DNA of 64,000 nt from Neobacillus kokaensis (GCF_014656545.1 NZ_BNDS01000010.1:127533-191532); one strand, 5' to 3'; positions 45,224 through 55,332 are shown, numbered from the stretch's first letter. Numbers and translations: made by a program. The notes: generated by a model not told the origin, from the letters alone.

Positions 45224-46135
45224 TTGGAATCACAGGGGGCAGTTTTGCCTTATCCAAGAACAAAAGGAATTATTTTAGTGTTAATTGCCGCCATCTTTTG
45301 GGGTGTATCAGGAACGGTGGCACAATTTTTATTTCACCAGCAAGGCTTCAGCACAGGCTGGTTAGTTGTGATTCGGCTGCTAATCTCAGGTGCTGGGTTG
45401 TTATTTTTCGCCAATACAGTCGGCAAATATAACATTTGGAGCATCTGGAAAAATAAGCGAGATGTCTTACAGCTGGTCATCTTCGGCATCATTGGAATGC
45501 TGGGAGTTCAATATACTTACTTTGCTGCAATTGAACATGGAAATGCGGCTACAGCTACAGTACTTCAATATTTAGCACCAGTTATCATTGCCAGTTATCT
45601 TTGTTTAAAGGTTAAATCTCTGCCAACAAAGCAGGAGACCATCGCGATTATTTTGGCCTTATCAGGAACGTTTCTCCTTGTAACAAAGGGAAATATTCAT
45701 ACATTGGCGATTTCCATACCAGCCTTTACATGGGGACTTCTCTCCGCGTTTGCGCTGGCCTTTTATACCCTTTACCCCGGCAGTTTACTAACCAAATGGG
45801 GATCGCTCATTACAGTTGGCTGGGGAATGTTAATTGGCGGTGTTGGCTTTAGTTTTATCCATCCACCGTGGAAGTTTCAAGGAACCTGGACTTTTTCATC
45901 CTTCATTGCCGTTGTCTTTGTGGTAATATTCGGAACATTGATCGCCTTTTTTTGCTATATGGAGAGCATGAAATACATCCGTGCCTCTGAAGCCAGCCTA
46001 TTAGCCTGTGCGGAGCCGTTGTCTGCTGCATTTTTAGCGGTAGTCTGGCTCCAAGTTACATTTAGTCCTGCAGAATGGATTGGTTCGTTCGCCATCATTG
46101 CTACGATTTTTATATTGTCAACGGTTAAAAGATAA
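45224..46135 (+). CDS. EamA-family DMT transporter
   Basis: A 303-residue protein with ten membrane helices and two EamA repeats (LIAAIFWGVSGTVAQFLF; FTWGLLSAFALAFYTLYP). Members export amino acids or other metabolites. TTG 45224 has GGGGGG 7-8 nt upstream; ATG 45209 overlaps that site. Confidence 0.88.
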   Translation: MESQGAVLPYPRTKGIILVLIAAIFWGVSGTVAQFLFHQQGFSTGWLVVIRLLISGAGLLFFANTVGKYNIWSIWKNKRDVLQLVIFGIIGMLGVQYTYFAAIEHGNAATATVLQYLAPVIIASYLCLKVKSLPTKQETIAIILALSGTFLLVTKGNIHTLAISIPAFTWGLLSAFALAFYTLYPGSLLTKWGSLITVGWGMLIGGVGFSFIHPPWKFQGTWTFSSFIAVVFVVIFGTLIAFFCYMESMKYIRASEASLLACAEPLSAAFLAVVWLQVTFSPAEWIGSFAIIATIFILSTVKR

Positions 46136-46139
46136 ATTA

Positions 46140-46163
46140 GAGGGTGCCCATTAGGACACCCTC
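46140..46163. terminator. Weak hairpin between convergent genes
   Basis: GAGGGTG / CACCCTC, 10-nt loop, no clear U-run. Confidence 0.45.
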
Positions 46164-46170
46164 GCCATCA

Positions 46171-46890
46171 TTATTCCCCTAAATCCACATTGTGGTACAC
46201 TTGCTGAACATCTTCTAAATCTTCTAATGCATCGATTAACTTTTCAAATTTCGGAATAACATCCTCTGGAAGAGTTATTTCATTTTGTGGCAGCATAGAA
46301 AGCTCTGCAACCGCAAATTCTGTTATGCCAGCATTTTTGAAGGCTTCCTGAACAGCATGGAACTGGTCTGGCTCTGCATAAACAATAACCTGCCCGTCCT
46401 CTTCCACGACATCACGAACATCAACATCTGCTTCCATTAATAGTTCAAGTACTTCTTCCTCATTCTTGCCTTCCACACCAATTACTGCTGTCTTATCAAA
46501 CATATAGGCAACAGAACCGCTCACACCCATATTACCGCTATTTTTACCAAAGGCAGCACGTACTTCAGACGCAGTACGGTTTACGTTATTAGTCAGTGCA
46601 TCGACAATGATCATAGAACCGTTTGGTCCGAAGCCTTCATACCGTAATTCATCATAGCTTTCATCTGAACCGCCTTTTGCTTTTTCAATCGCACGGTCAA
46701 TAATATGGCGCGGTACATTGTATGTTTTAGCTCGTTCAAGGGTGAATTTCAATGCCTGGTTTGCTTCTGGATCAGGCTCCCCTTGTCTTGCTACAACATA
46801 AATTTCACGGCCAAATTTAGCATAAATACGGCTTGTGTTAGCATCTTTGGCTGCCTTTTTATCCTTGATATTATTCCATTTACGACCCAT
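46171..46890 (-). CDS. yeeI: YebC/PmpR-family protein YeeI
   Basis: A 239-residue protein matching B. subtilis Yee[53 protein letters not shown]. The family is annotated as transcriptional regulators; some members act on translation of proline-rich stretches. Monocistronic. Confidence 0.94.
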   Translation of the reverse strand: MGRKWNNIKDKKAAKDANTSRIYAKFGREIYVVARQGEPDPEANQALKFTLERAKTYNVPRHIIDRAIEKAKGGSDESYDELRYEGFGPNGSMIIVDALTNNVNRTASEVRAAFGKNSGNMGVSGSVAYMFDKTAVIGVEGKNEEEVLELLMEADVDVRDVVEEDGQVIVYAEPDQFHAVQEAFKNAGITEFAVAELSMLPQNEITLPEDVIPKFEKLIDALEDLEDVQQVYHNVDLGE

Positions 46891-47076
46891 ATGAACACTC
46901 TCTTTCTGAATTTGAATCGATACGATTTAAATTTCGTCCCTTAATCTAATGATACTCGACCATTTTTTATTATACATTAAATGGGACATTTGTTAAGTGT
47001 AGATGTTAAAAAAAAATGAAGAAGTGATGCATTTCGCAGGGTCCCCCCTAGACTTTTCAATAAAAGGGAATAAATC

Positions 47077-47802
47077 CTACATTGAGCTCAGGCTTTCTAG
47101 GAAAAGATAGATACCTGTACAACTTAGGATGATATAGGTAAATATTCTAAAAACCCGCTGATTCAGTCGGCTAAAAATCATTTGACCTATATATAAACCG
47201 AAAAAGACGATTAAAACAGCATAAAGTGTTGACTGCCAAATGATTTTTTCCGTTCCGGCAAAGATTATTTGAACGATTAAACTAATAAAATAGATAAATA
47301 TAAAATAGGCTAAGGTTGTTGCTCTTATTTTTTCTTTTTCCGTATCCGTACCAGTAAAGTAAAGTAACAGCGGCGGACCGGCCATGCCGATACTTGACGA
47401 TAAAAGCCCGGAAATTCCTCCAACGATAAAATCTCTAAATTTCGTGCGCTTAACCTTAAATCGACAAATTAATAACAATGTAAAAAGCAACAGAAGAATA
47501 CTGATGCCTAATTTAAATGCATTAATGTTTATCGAAATAAACAGTAAAATACCAAAAGGGACACCAGCTAAACTTCCTAATATAAATCTTTTTAATATTA
47601 CATAGTCAATGTCCGTTCTAATCTTCCTGAATAGAAGTACCGAGATTAGAAAGTTTAAAATGATATTAATTTGAATGGCTTCTTGCGGGTGGAATATCAT
47701 CAGTAAGAAAGGTGTCGATATTACGGAAAATCCAAAACCTGTACTGGTTTGCAAGATGGAAGCCACCAGAACAATGGAAATAAAAACAAATATATTCTCC
47801 AA
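47077..47802 (-). CDS. TauE/SafE-family permease
   Basis: A 241-residue protein with about eight hydrophobic segments and the paired motifs QTSTGFGFSVISTPFLLM and GGISGLLSSSIGMAGPPLLLY. A second, unlinked TauE/SafE member; substrate unknown. Not close to sulfur genes. Confidence 0.85.
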   Translation of the reverse strand: MENIFVFISIVLVASILQTSTGFGFSVISTPFLLMIFHPQEAIQINIILNFLISVLLFRKIRTDIDYVILKRFILGSLAGVPFGILLFISININAFKLGISILLLLFTLLLICRFKVKRTKFRDFIVGGISGLLSSSIGMAGPPLLLYFTGTDTEKEKIRATTLAYFIFIYFISLIVQIIFAGTEKIIWQSTLYAVLIVFFGLYIGQMIFSRLNQRVFRIFTYIILSCTGIYLFLESLSSM

Positions 47803-47908
47803 ACTTTTCCTCCTTTTTTAGCAAATGAGCCTTGTGTAATTGTATGCAACCATTTCAAAATTCCAGCTCATTGTTTAAGTTTTCTACTAGGTTATACAAC
47901 AATAAAAA

Positions 47909-47938
47909 GCACACGGAATTCCCCTGAATAACGTGTGC
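47909..47938 (-). terminator. Distal ilvA terminator
   Basis: GCACACG / CGTGTGC stem with UUUUU on the minus strand. It lies 230 nt past the ilvA stop, beyond the 20-21 bp array. Confidence 0.65.
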
Positions 47939-48038
47939 CTTGGAATAATTAGTTTATTTTTTTCGGTTTTCGTAAAGAATGCAGTTAAAAATCACGTTAA
48001 TATGGTTTTAAATCACACATATGAACTAATTAATATGT

Positions 48039-48141
48039 TTTATCGGCGATTCTCGTTAGTTTATCGGCGAAACTACGATTTTATCGGCGAATCCAACCAC
48101 TTTATCGGCGAATTTTCAATTTTATCGGCGAATCCAAAATC
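48039..48141. repeat. Intergenic array, 20-21 bp period, core TTTATCGGCGA
   Basis: Five copies of TTTATCGGCGA at 48039, 48060, 48080, 48101 and 48121 (steps 21, 20, 21, 20), separated by variable 9-10 nt. The array lies in the 3' untranslated part of the ilvA transcript. Confidence 0.9.
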
Positions 48142-48169
48142 ACAAAAAACTTTAAAAAAGAACCATTTT

Positions 48170-49435
48170 TTAGACAAGCATTTGGAACAGTGTACTGTCC
48201 TTATTGACTTCCCGATGGACGAACCCTTTCGCCTTAATCCGTTCCACTAGCGGTCCGTAGTCGGCTTTATCCTTCAATTCAATTCCCACTAAAGCTGGGC
48301 CAGTTTCGCGGTTGTTCTTTTTCGTGTACTCGAAATGGCTGATATCATCGTTCGGTCCAAGAACCTCCATTAAGAATTCACGTAAAGCACCTGGACGCTG
48401 CGGGAACTGAACGATAAAGTAATGCTGCAATCCTTCATAAATCATCGAGCGTTCTTTTATTTCCTGCATCCGGCCGATGTCATTGTTGCCGCCGCTGACG
48501 ACACAAACAACGGTTTTGCCCTTAATTTCCTCTGCATATGTATCAAGGGCAGCAATAGATAGGGCACCTGTCGGCTCAACAACGATGGCATTTTCATTAT
48601 ATAGAGACAATAGCGTAGTACAAACTTTTCCTTCCGGCACAACAACAATATCGTCTACGATTTCCTTACAAATATTGAACGTATTATTCCCAACTTTTTT
48701 TACAGCTGCACCGTCGACAAATGGATCAATTTTTCCTAAGCAGGTAACTTCTCCTTTTAAAATGGATTCCTTCATGCCCGGTGCACCTTGAGGCTCGACC
48801 CCAATCAGCTGGGTTTCCGGAGAGTAATGACGTAGGTAGGTACCTGTTCCTGCCATAAGCCCGCCGCCGCCAATGGCCGCAAATAAATAATCAATTTTTT
48901 CGGAACAATCATTAAGTAGTTCCACACCAACTGTACCTTGACCCGCAATTACATCAAAATCATCAAATGGATGAATGAAGGTGCGATTTTCTTCTTGGCA
49001 GCATTCCATTGCTTTGTCATAAGCATCATCAAACGTATCCCCAACTAATACAATTTCCACATCTTCTTTACCCCAAAATTTCACCGAGTTAACCTTTTGT
49101 TTTGGTGTTGTGCTGGGCATAAAGATTTTTCCATGAATTTTTAATAAATGGCAGGAGTAAGCCACCCCTTGAGCATGATTTCCGGCGCTTGCACAAATAA
49201 TTCCATTTTCCACTTCTTCGGAGCTTAATTTTTTAATTCGGTTATAAGCTCCACGAATTTTAAAGGAACGAACACTTTGCATATCTTCACGTTTTAAATA
49301 GACATGACAATCATAACGTTCTGATAAGAGATGATTATATTGCAGAGGCGTCGGAGAAATCACATCCTTAATAGTGTGGCTGGCAATAATAATATCCTCC
49401 ACATGTAATGTTTTGTTATCAACTTGTTGACTCAT
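48170..49435 (-). CDS. ilvA: Threonine ammonia-lyase (threonine deaminase), biosynthetic
   Basis: About 421 residues. PLP lysine K59 is in VRSFKIRGAYN; SAGNHAQGVAYSC and AAIGGGGLMAGTG bind the cofactor. A C-terminal ACT-like domain (YFIVQFPQRPGALREFLMEVL) suits feedback control by isoleucine. It makes 2-oxobutyrate, the first step to isoleucine. GGAGG serves either ATG 49441 or 49435. An isoleucine T-box leader lies directly upstream. Confidence 0.95.
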   Translation of the reverse strand: MSQQVDNKTLHVEDIIIASHTIKDVISPTPLQYNHLLSERYDCHVYLKREDMQSVRSFKIRGAYNRIKKLSSEEVENGIICASAGNHAQGVAYSCHLLKIHGKIFMPSTTPKQKVNSVKFWGKEDVEIVLVGDTFDDAYDKAMECCQEENRTFIHPFDDFDVIAGQGTVGVELLNDCSEKIDYLFAAIGGGGLMAGTGTYLRHYSPETQLIGVEPQGAPGMKESILKGEVTCLGKIDPFVDGAAVKKVGNNTFNICKEIVDDIVVVPEGKVCTTLLSLYNENAIVVEPTGALSIAALDTYAEEIKGKTVVCVVSGGNNDIGRMQEIKERSMIYEGLQHYFIVQFPQRPGALREFLMEVLGPNDDISHFEYTKKNNRETGPALVGIELKDKADYGPLVERIKAKGFVHREVNKDSTLFQMLV

Positions 49436-49486
49436 GATCATGATTCCTCCTTCATTTTTCAAGCAACTATTTCTTGTATAAACAAC

Positions 49487-49753
49487 AAAAAACCCGTCCC
49501 TAAAATATAGGGACGAGTTATCTCGCGTTACCACCCTACTTCCGCAGCAAAAACATAAACTTGTTGCGGCTCTCGATCAACGTACTGATTGTAAAGTACG
49601 TGTTCCGTTAACGGCGGACTCACCCGGCATAGCTTACTAGTTATGTTCAGCTTTGCATCTCAGAGATGATCTTCAGATTGTTCTGACATCGACTTCCACC
49701 AACCGCCGATTCTCTTTGGACAAGAAACAAATCCTACTCTTCTCTTCATCGAT
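49487..49753 (-). ncRNA. T-box leader, isoleucine specifier
   Basis: The leader contains stem I, with the GAAG-AUC-AUCUCUGAG specifier region (AUC codon at 49670-49668, Ile). The T-box sequence AGGGTGGTAACGCG is at 49537-49524 and a terminator (CGTCCCTA / TAGGGACG, U6) at 49487-49517. The UGGU bulge can pair with the ACCA end of tRNA(Ile). One base differs from the usual ACCGCG. Uncharged tRNA(Ile) should allow readthrough into ilvA. Confidence 0.93.
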
Positions 49754-49772
49754 TTAAGATTAATTTTTTATT

Positions 49773-49802
49773 AGGTTACCACTGAAAAAATGCCATGTCA
49801 AT
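49773..49802 (-). promoter_or_regulatory. ilvA promoter
   Basis: On the minus strand TTGACA (49802-49797), 18-nt spacer and a weak TAACCT, just upstream of the T-box leader. Confidence 0.5.
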
Positions 49803-49867
49803 ATATTTTGACTATTTCCTATTTTTAGATAATTAATAAAGCGCTTACATTTTTTTAGGTAAAACAA

Positions 49868-49900
49868 AATAAACAGCATCCCAAAGGATTGCTGTTTATT
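49868..49900 (-). terminator. Amidohydrolase gene terminator
   Basis: AATAAACAGCA / TGCTGTTTATT stem with U-rich tail on the minus strand. Confidence 0.8.
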
Positions 49901-49958
49901 TTAATATAAGAGCATTATTAAAATTTTTTTAATGACCTATATTTGTCCATTCCATCTT

Positions 49959-51623
49959 CTAGGTCAGAGCTTTCACTTTGTTCTCCCAAACAACTTGCCC
50001 ATCAATAATAGTTGCTAAAATAGGAATATCCTTTATTTCCTCATGCGGGCAATCCAATGGGTTCTTTGCCAATACAGCGAAATCGGCTTTTTTGCCTTCT
50101 TCTATTGTACCTTTTTCATTTTCTTCAAAATTTAACCTTGCCCCGTAAATCGTCATGGATTTCAATGCTGTCATTACATCAATCTTTTGATTTTCCCCTA
50201 ATACACGTCCGTTCCTTGTAATCCGGTTTACTGCGGCCCAAACGGAAAATAAAGGAGAAATTGGTGTAATTGGACAATCAGAATGCAGTGTAAACAATAA
50301 ATCTAAGCCAACCGCATCAGCTAATGGATTAATCCGAGCTGCACGCTCTGGTCCTAAAAATATTTCACGGTGCCGGTCTCCCCAAAAGTAGACGTGATTA
50401 ATAAAGAAGGAAGCAGCAATACCTAGTTCTTTCATTGTTTCTAAATCCTTCAAGCTCCCTGTCTGTACGTGTTCAATTCGGTGGCGATGATCATCTCTAG
50501 GACTGGTTTGAATGGCTGCACCAAGAGCTTTTATATTAGACTCAATCGCCCGGTCGCCATTACCATGTATAGCAATTCGGAAGCCTCGATTATGTAAGTC
50601 TAATATTTCTCTATCAAATGCTTCTTGTTCGTTTAATAGTTCACCGTATTCAGAACTATTACTAAAATATGGTTCTCTAAGTGCTGCAGTGTACCCTTGA
50701 ATAGAACCATCCTGGAAGTGCTTAGCACTATCAAGGCGAACACGGTTATCTGACCTTTTCAGCAATTCAGCTTGCAGCTGTTCCGCTGTATAATTAGCAA
50801 ATGGTCCATCTTCACGTAATAGATGATTCATAATCATTAATCGCATTTTTAGCGGGTTCTTACCTGAATTCACTGCATCTAAATGAGCATCAAGTTCGGT
50901 TATTCCTTTATCCAACCCTACCCCTGCATCAGTACACGTTGTAATTCCTTGAGATAAATATACTTCTGCGCCTTTAGAGATATTTTGAATACTCTCTTCT
51001 TTGCTCGGAACAGGTAAATATGGATTTATCATTTCCAAGGCCGGGATTTCATGAATCACCCCATCTAGCATTCCCTCTTTATCACGTCCAAAAAAACCGC
51101 CGGCAGGATCCATCACAGCTTCGGTTATGCCTGCCAGTTCCAGTGCTTTAGAGTTTACAGTAGCAAAGTGTCCGGAGATATGTCTGATATAAACAGGGTT
51201 GTTTGGAGCTGCTTTGTCCAAATCGAATCTCATTGGATGCCTTTTTTCTTCCAATAGAGTATCATCATATCCCCAGCCCATAATCCATTTTCCTGGTGCC
51301 GTTTTTTCTGCCTTTGCACTGACCTTTAATAAGATGTCTTCAATGCTATTATTTTGAGGCGAACGACAATCTATGAAATTTAACATTTCACCATACATTA
51401 ATAAATGACTATGTGTATCTATGAATCCAGGTAAAAGTGCAGCACCATCTAAATCTATAACTTTTGTATTGGCATCAAGTGTAAATTCTTGTAAATCAGG
51501 TTCTGATTCAGAAAATAGTTTCACAATTTTTCCTTTAGATACAATTAGAGATCTGGCCGTTGTGTTGCTTTCATCTAAAGTTATGATTGTAGCGTTTTTT
51601 ATAATCAGGTCAATTTTCATCAT
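49959..51623 (-). CDS. YtcJ-like metal-dependent amidohydrolase
   Basis: A 554-residue amidohydrolase-superfamily protein: GFIDTHSHLLMYGE (metal ligands), DGVIHEIPALE, IHGNGDRAIESN, RHRIEHVQ and LHSDCPITPI. It lacks a signal peptide. Members hydrolyse N-acyl or carbamate-like bonds; the substrate is unknown. It follows the 51642-53246 ABC genes by 18 nt, so it likely acts on the imported compound. Confidence 0.88.
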   Translation of the reverse strand: MMKIDLIIKNATIITLDESNTTARSLIVSKGKIVKLFSESEPDLQEFTLDANTKVIDLDGAALLPGFIDTHSHLLMYGEMLNFIDCRSPQNNSIEDILLKVSAKAEKTAPGKWIMGWGYDDTLLEEKRHPMRFDLDKAAPNNPVYIRHISGHFATVNSKALELAGITEAVMDPAGGFFGRDKEGMLDGVIHEIPALEMINPYLPVPSKEESIQNISKGAEVYLSQGITTCTDAGVGLDKGITELDAHLDAVNSGKNPLKMRLMIMNHLLREDGPFANYTAEQLQAELLKRSDNRVRLDSAKHFQDGSIQGYTAALREPYFSNSSEYGELLNEQEAFDREILDLHNRGFRIAIHGNGDRAIESNIKALGAAIQTSPRDDHRHRIEHVQTGSLKDLETMKELGIAASFFINHVYFWGDRHREIFLGPERAARINPLADAVGLDLLFTLHSDCPITPISPLFSVWAAVNRITRNGRVLGENQKIDVMTALKSMTIYGARLNFEENEKGTIEEGKKADFAVLAKNPLDCPHEEIKDIPILATIIDGQVVWENKVKALT

Positions 51624-51641
51624 TTGCAGCTCCTTCCGTTT

Positions 51642-52415
51642 CTAATGAGATGTCTTTACTTCCTCTTGAATTTGCTTTAAAATAGCCGATTTATACGTTA
51701 AAAATTCCGGAGTAGTAATGACATCTATTTTTCGCGGCCGTGGAAGCTCAATGGCATATTCCTTCGTAATTCGGCCGGGATTTCTTGACATAACGCCGAT
51801 TCTGTCCCCGATAAATATAGCTTCGTCAATATCATGTGTAATAAAGAGAATAGTAGTATGAAATTGTTCCCAAACATCCATCACTAATTCCTGCATTAAT
51901 GACCTAGTTTGTGCATCCAAGGCTGCAAATGGCTCATCCATTAGGAGCACGGTCGGGTCATTTACTAGCGCCCTTGCAATCGCGGCGCGTTGCTGCATCC
52001 CTCCGGAAAGTTCGTGTGGATAATGATTTTCAAACCCTTTTAATCCAACTGCCTCTATAAATCTTGAAGATTTTTCTTTCAGTTCACCAGGTGAGGTTTT
52101 CTTCATTCTTAGTCCAAAAACTACATTTTCATAGACAGTTAGCCAAGGAAATAGATTGGGAGTCTGGAACACAACAGCCCGATCAGGTCCAATGCTTTTT
52201 ACAATTTCTTGATTAACAGAAACTTTTCCTCTAGTTGGACTTTCAAAGCCTGCCAGCAATTTAAGGATAGTACTTTTTCCGCAGCCGCTCGGACCTAAAA
52301 GGCAATAGATTTCTCCTTTATTTATTGTTAAATCAATATTATCAAGAACATGAGTTTCTTTCCGTTCTGAAGAAAAAATCATATCAATATTTTGCATAAG
52401 TATTTGTGATGGCAT
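51642..52415 (-). CDS. ABC transporter ATPase, nitrate/sulfonate/taurine type (system 1)
   Basis: A 257-residue SsuB/TauB-type ATPase: Walker A GPSGCGKST, signature LSGGMQQRAAIARAL, Walker B LLMDEPFAALD, switch FITHDIDEA. Part of a leftward operon: binding protein, permease, ATPase, amidohydrolase. Confidence 0.93.
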   Translation of the reverse strand: MPSQILMQNIDMIFSSERKETHVLDNIDLTINKGEIYCLLGPSGCGKSTILKLLAGFESPTRGKVSVNQEIVKSIGPDRAVVFQTPNLFPWLTVYENVVFGLRMKKTSPGELKEKSSRFIEAVGLKGFENHYPHELSGGMQQRAAIARALVNDPTVLLMDEPFAALDAQTRSLMQELVMDVWEQFHTTILFITHDIDEAIFIGDRIGVMSRNPGRITKEYAIELPRPRKIDVITTPEFLTYKSAILKQIQEEVKTSH

Positions 52416-52430
52416 AATTACACTCCCCCC

Positions 52431-53246
52431 TTATTTCCCGCTCCAATGACAGCTTTTCTTCTCAATAATGGAAATGATATTTTCAAGGATTAATCCTATT
52501 AATCCAATCAAGATAATTCCAACATATACTACAGGCATTCTGAAGAAAGTTGCAGCATCCATAATCATATAGCCTAGCCCTTCTTGTGCAGCCATTAGTT
52601 CAGCCGCAACCACAATCGCCCAGCTTACTGCTAATCCAGCTTTTAATCCTGTCATAATCGATGGAAGTGTAGCAGGAAAGATCACTTTACTAAATAATTG
52701 GATTCGATTTGCCCCAAGGTTCTTAGCTGCTTGGATAAGACCATTAGGAATTGTCTTAACGCCGCTAAAAGTATTTAAAACAATATATAAAAACGCCGAC
52801 ATGAAAATGAGCATGACCCTTGCTACTTCACCAATCCCAAACCACATAATAAATAGCGGTAAGAAAGCAATTGCCGGAATCGGACGAATGATTGCAAATA
52901 TTGGGCTTAAAACTGCAGAAACATACTTATTCATACCCATCCATAACCCTATTGGTATAGCTAACAATACAGCTAACAGATACCCGCCAATTGTTCGAAA
53001 TAGACTAGCAACAATATGTGTAGTTAAATTTGTTCCAACATACCCGTCTGTAAACAAAACACCCATTGTTGTGATAATTTCTTTTGGAGAAGCGAGATAC
53101 TTCTCGCCAACAGCAGCAGATACAAGCCACCATAATAAGACCATAGCTAGAGGAGTACAAACGCTTACAATTCTTTCTGGTGACAATTTACGCCTTTTTA
53201 ATTTTACTGGGATTGCAGAATTAGGCTGGACTGTCGTTCGGCTCAT
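52431..53246 (-). CDS. ABC transporter permease, SsuC/TauC type (system 1)
   Basis: A 271-residue permease with six membrane segments and the EAA loop GLIQAAKNLGANRIQLFSKVIFPAT shortened here to its core AAKNLGANRIQLFSKV. MSRTTVQPNS at 53246 has AAAGGAGAG upstream; earlier in-frame starts overlap the preceding gene. Confidence 0.92.
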   Translation of the reverse strand: MSRTTVQPNSAIPVKLKRRKLSPERIVSVCTPLAMVLLWWLVSAAVGEKYLASPKEIITTMGVLFTDGYVGTNLTTHIVASLFRTIGGYLLAVLLAIPIGLWMGMNKYVSAVLSPIFAIIRPIPAIAFLPLFIMWFGIGEVARVMLIFMSAFLYIVLNTFSGVKTIPNGLIQAAKNLGANRIQLFSKVIFPATLPSIMTGLKAGLAVSWAIVVAAELMAAQEGLGYMIMDAATFFRMPVVYVGIILIGLIGLILENIISIIEKKSCHWSGK

Positions 53247-53271
53247 CTTATTACATCTCTCCTTTAGAAAA

Positions 53272-54306
53272 TTATTTTTGTAGCTTTTCAACAAACGATT
53301 CGTCTATATGCTTTGCAATTTCGGGTTTTTGACTAATTTTCCCCTTTTCGTACAAAAACTCTGCTAAATCGTTTAGAACCTTTACTAAGCCTTCATTTTG
53401 CTTAAGCGTCTCAGAATTCATTGAAAATGTATATTTAGGGTCCCATAATTCCTTATATGTTGGATATTCAGAATTACTTAAAACAGAAGCTGCTTCTTGT
53501 TTCTCTAAAGCCAGTGCTTCTTGCAGTATCTTTTCAGAGTTTTCCTTGTTGTCTGCAATAATTTTATTTGCATCGCCTAAACTCTTAAGAAAAGCTTCTA
53601 CACCTTTCGGATTTTTTTCAATCCACTCATTGCGCGCAACCCAAACTCCTGAAGCTCCGACACCTATATCTCCATCCCTGACAATTACTTTTCCACCAGC
53701 AGTTTCAAGTTTGCTTACCCAAGGGTCCCAAACCCAAACACCATCCACATCGCCTTTTTCAAAAGCCGGGATAATGGTGGTAACATCAAGATCGATAATG
53801 GTTAAGTCCTTTTCGGTGAGTCCGGCTTGCTTCAAACCTTCCATCATGGCGTATTCTGCAGAACTTCCTCTTAAAACAGATATCTTTTTACCTTTTAGAT
53901 CTTCAAGTTTATTTATTCCGCTTTTCTCATTAACAACCAATCCCTCAGCTTTAGAAGAATTTACTTCTACTCCAATAATGCTTACTGGAAGGTCTTCCGC
54001 CATCGCAATAACCGCCGGTGGGTTCCCCATATAAGCGACATCTATACTCCCGCTATTGAAAGCAGCAAACATTGGTGGCCCTGCGGTAAATTTTGTATAT
54101 TTAGGGTTAATACTATTTTTTTCAAATAATTTTTCGTTTTGAGCTACATAGAATTGAGTTTCAACGCTTGGCTGCCAGCCAATTTTCACCTCTTGATGTC
54201 CATTATCTTTAGAGGCTGCCTTTTCATTTGATCCACAACCAGCTAACAAACCGAACAGCAATACAACAATCATTCCAAAATAGATGTTCTTTCTTAAGGT
54301 AATCAT
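53272..54306 (-). CDS. ABC substrate-binding lipoprotein, TauA/SsuA type (system 1)
   Basis: A 344-residue lipoprotein (lipobox LAGC after the hydrophobic VVLLFGL). Family segments: VKIGWQPSVETQFYVAQNEK, FNSGSIDVAYMGNPPAVIA, KGKKISVLRGSSAEYAM and GDVDGVWVWDPWVSK. The taurine/sulfonate family is likely, with true ligand unknown. MITLRKN at 54306 has GGGGGG upstream. Confidence 0.92.
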   Translation of the reverse strand: MITLRKNIYFGMIVVLLFGLLAGCGSNEKAASKDNGHQEVKIGWQPSVETQFYVAQNEKLFEKNSINPKYTKFTAGPPMFAAFNSGSIDVAYMGNPPAVIAMAEDLPVSIIGVEVNSSKAEGLVVNEKSGINKLEDLKGKKISVLRGSSAEYAMMEGLKQAGLTEKDLTIIDLDVTTIIPAFEKGDVDGVWVWDPWVSKLETAGGKVIVRDGDIGVGASGVWVARNEWIEKNPKGVEAFLKSLGDANKIIADNKENSEKILQEALALEKQEAASVLSNSEYPTYKELWDPKYTFSMNSETLKQNEGLVKVLNDLAEFLYEKGKISQKPEIAKHIDESFVEKLQK

Positions 54307-54356
54307 ACGAACCCCCCATTTTTTTAATAGATTAATAATCCAGCAATCCATTTAAC

Positions 54357-54373
54357 TAGTCATCAGATGACTA
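54357..54373. promoter_or_regulatory. Putative GntR/FadR-type operator
   Basis: Perfect 17-nt palindrome TAGTCATCAGATGACTA, 50 nt upstream of the binding-protein gene and facing the divergent GntR gene. Confidence 0.5.
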
Positions 54374-54609
54374 AGTGAAAGTTATTTTTAATTATAACTG
54401 TGAGTATTTTTAATTGCAATTAAATTTTTTTAATATTTGGAATATAAATAATTTATGGAATTTATTAAAAATAACAATAGTTATAAATTGAAAAATTTGG
54501 TTAAATAGAATTAACTAAAAAGTGGATGGTATTCTGACAATAGCTAAATCAACTAAAAACTATAATTTAATCCTAAAAATATACTTCCGATAAGGATGAG
54601 GAGGATCAA

Positions 54610-55332
54610 ATGATATATAAAAAAATAAAACCAAAAAAAATATATGAAGAGGTTACTGAAGAAATCCATGAAATGATCAGAAACGGGGTTTTTAAGCCCG
54701 GAGAAAAACTGGGTTCGGTACACCATCTAGCGGAGAATTTTCAAGTTGGTAAAGCTGCAATTCGTGAAGCCTTAAGTGCTTTACAAGCTATGGGTTTGGT
54801 AGAGATGAAGCAAGGCGAAGGGACCTATATTAAGGAGTTTGACACAAATAGATTGTTATTTCCATTGTCTACCGCCATTCTTATGAACAAGAATGATATA
54901 ATCCACCTTTTAGAAGTGAGAAAAATATTAGAGTTTGGATCTGTCTTAGCTGCTGCCAATAAACGTTCAGAAGATGACTTACTCACTATTTTCAGTGCCT
55001 TGGAGCAGATGAAAAAACCTCTCGGGATTGAAAAACTAGGGGAAGCAGATTTATGTTTTCATCTATCGATAGCTGAAGCCTCCAAAAACCCAATCTTAAT
55101 ACAATTAATGAAAGAGGTTGCAGAATTAATGATAGAAACGATGAAAGAAACAAGACGAATTTGGGTTTTCTCGAACAAAACGACAACCGAAAAATTATAT
55201 TTGGAACATGCCGATATTTACCATGCTATTTTAGCCAAAGATAGTGAAAAAGCGCAAAGATGTATGATGTCCCACTTAGAGGATGTGGAAAAGATTATCA
55301 TAAAATATTTGGATGTAAATGAAAATAACTAA
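54610..55332 (+). CDS. FadR-subfamily GntR transcriptional regulator
   Basis: A 240-residue regulator. The winged helix spans residues 10-75 (GEKLGSVHHLAENFQVGKAA, IREALSALQAMGLVEMKQGE); a helical FCD effector domain follows, with metal-site His residues in DLCFHLSIAEASKN and EHADIYHAI. GAGGAGG precedes the ATG. It is divergent from ABC system 1 and probably controls it through the palindrome at 54357-54373. Confidence 0.9.
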   Translation: MIYKKIKPKKIYEEVTEEIHEMIRNGVFKPGEKLGSVHHLAENFQVGKAAIREALSALQAMGLVEMKQGEGTYIKEFDTNRLLFPLSTAILMNKNDIIHLLEVRKILEFGSVLAAANKRSEDDLLTIFSALEQMKKPLGIEKLGEADLCFHLSIAEASKNPILIQLMKEVAELMIETMKETRRIWVFSNKTTTEKLYLEHADIYHAILAKDSEKAQRCMMSHLEDVEKIIIKYLDVNENN

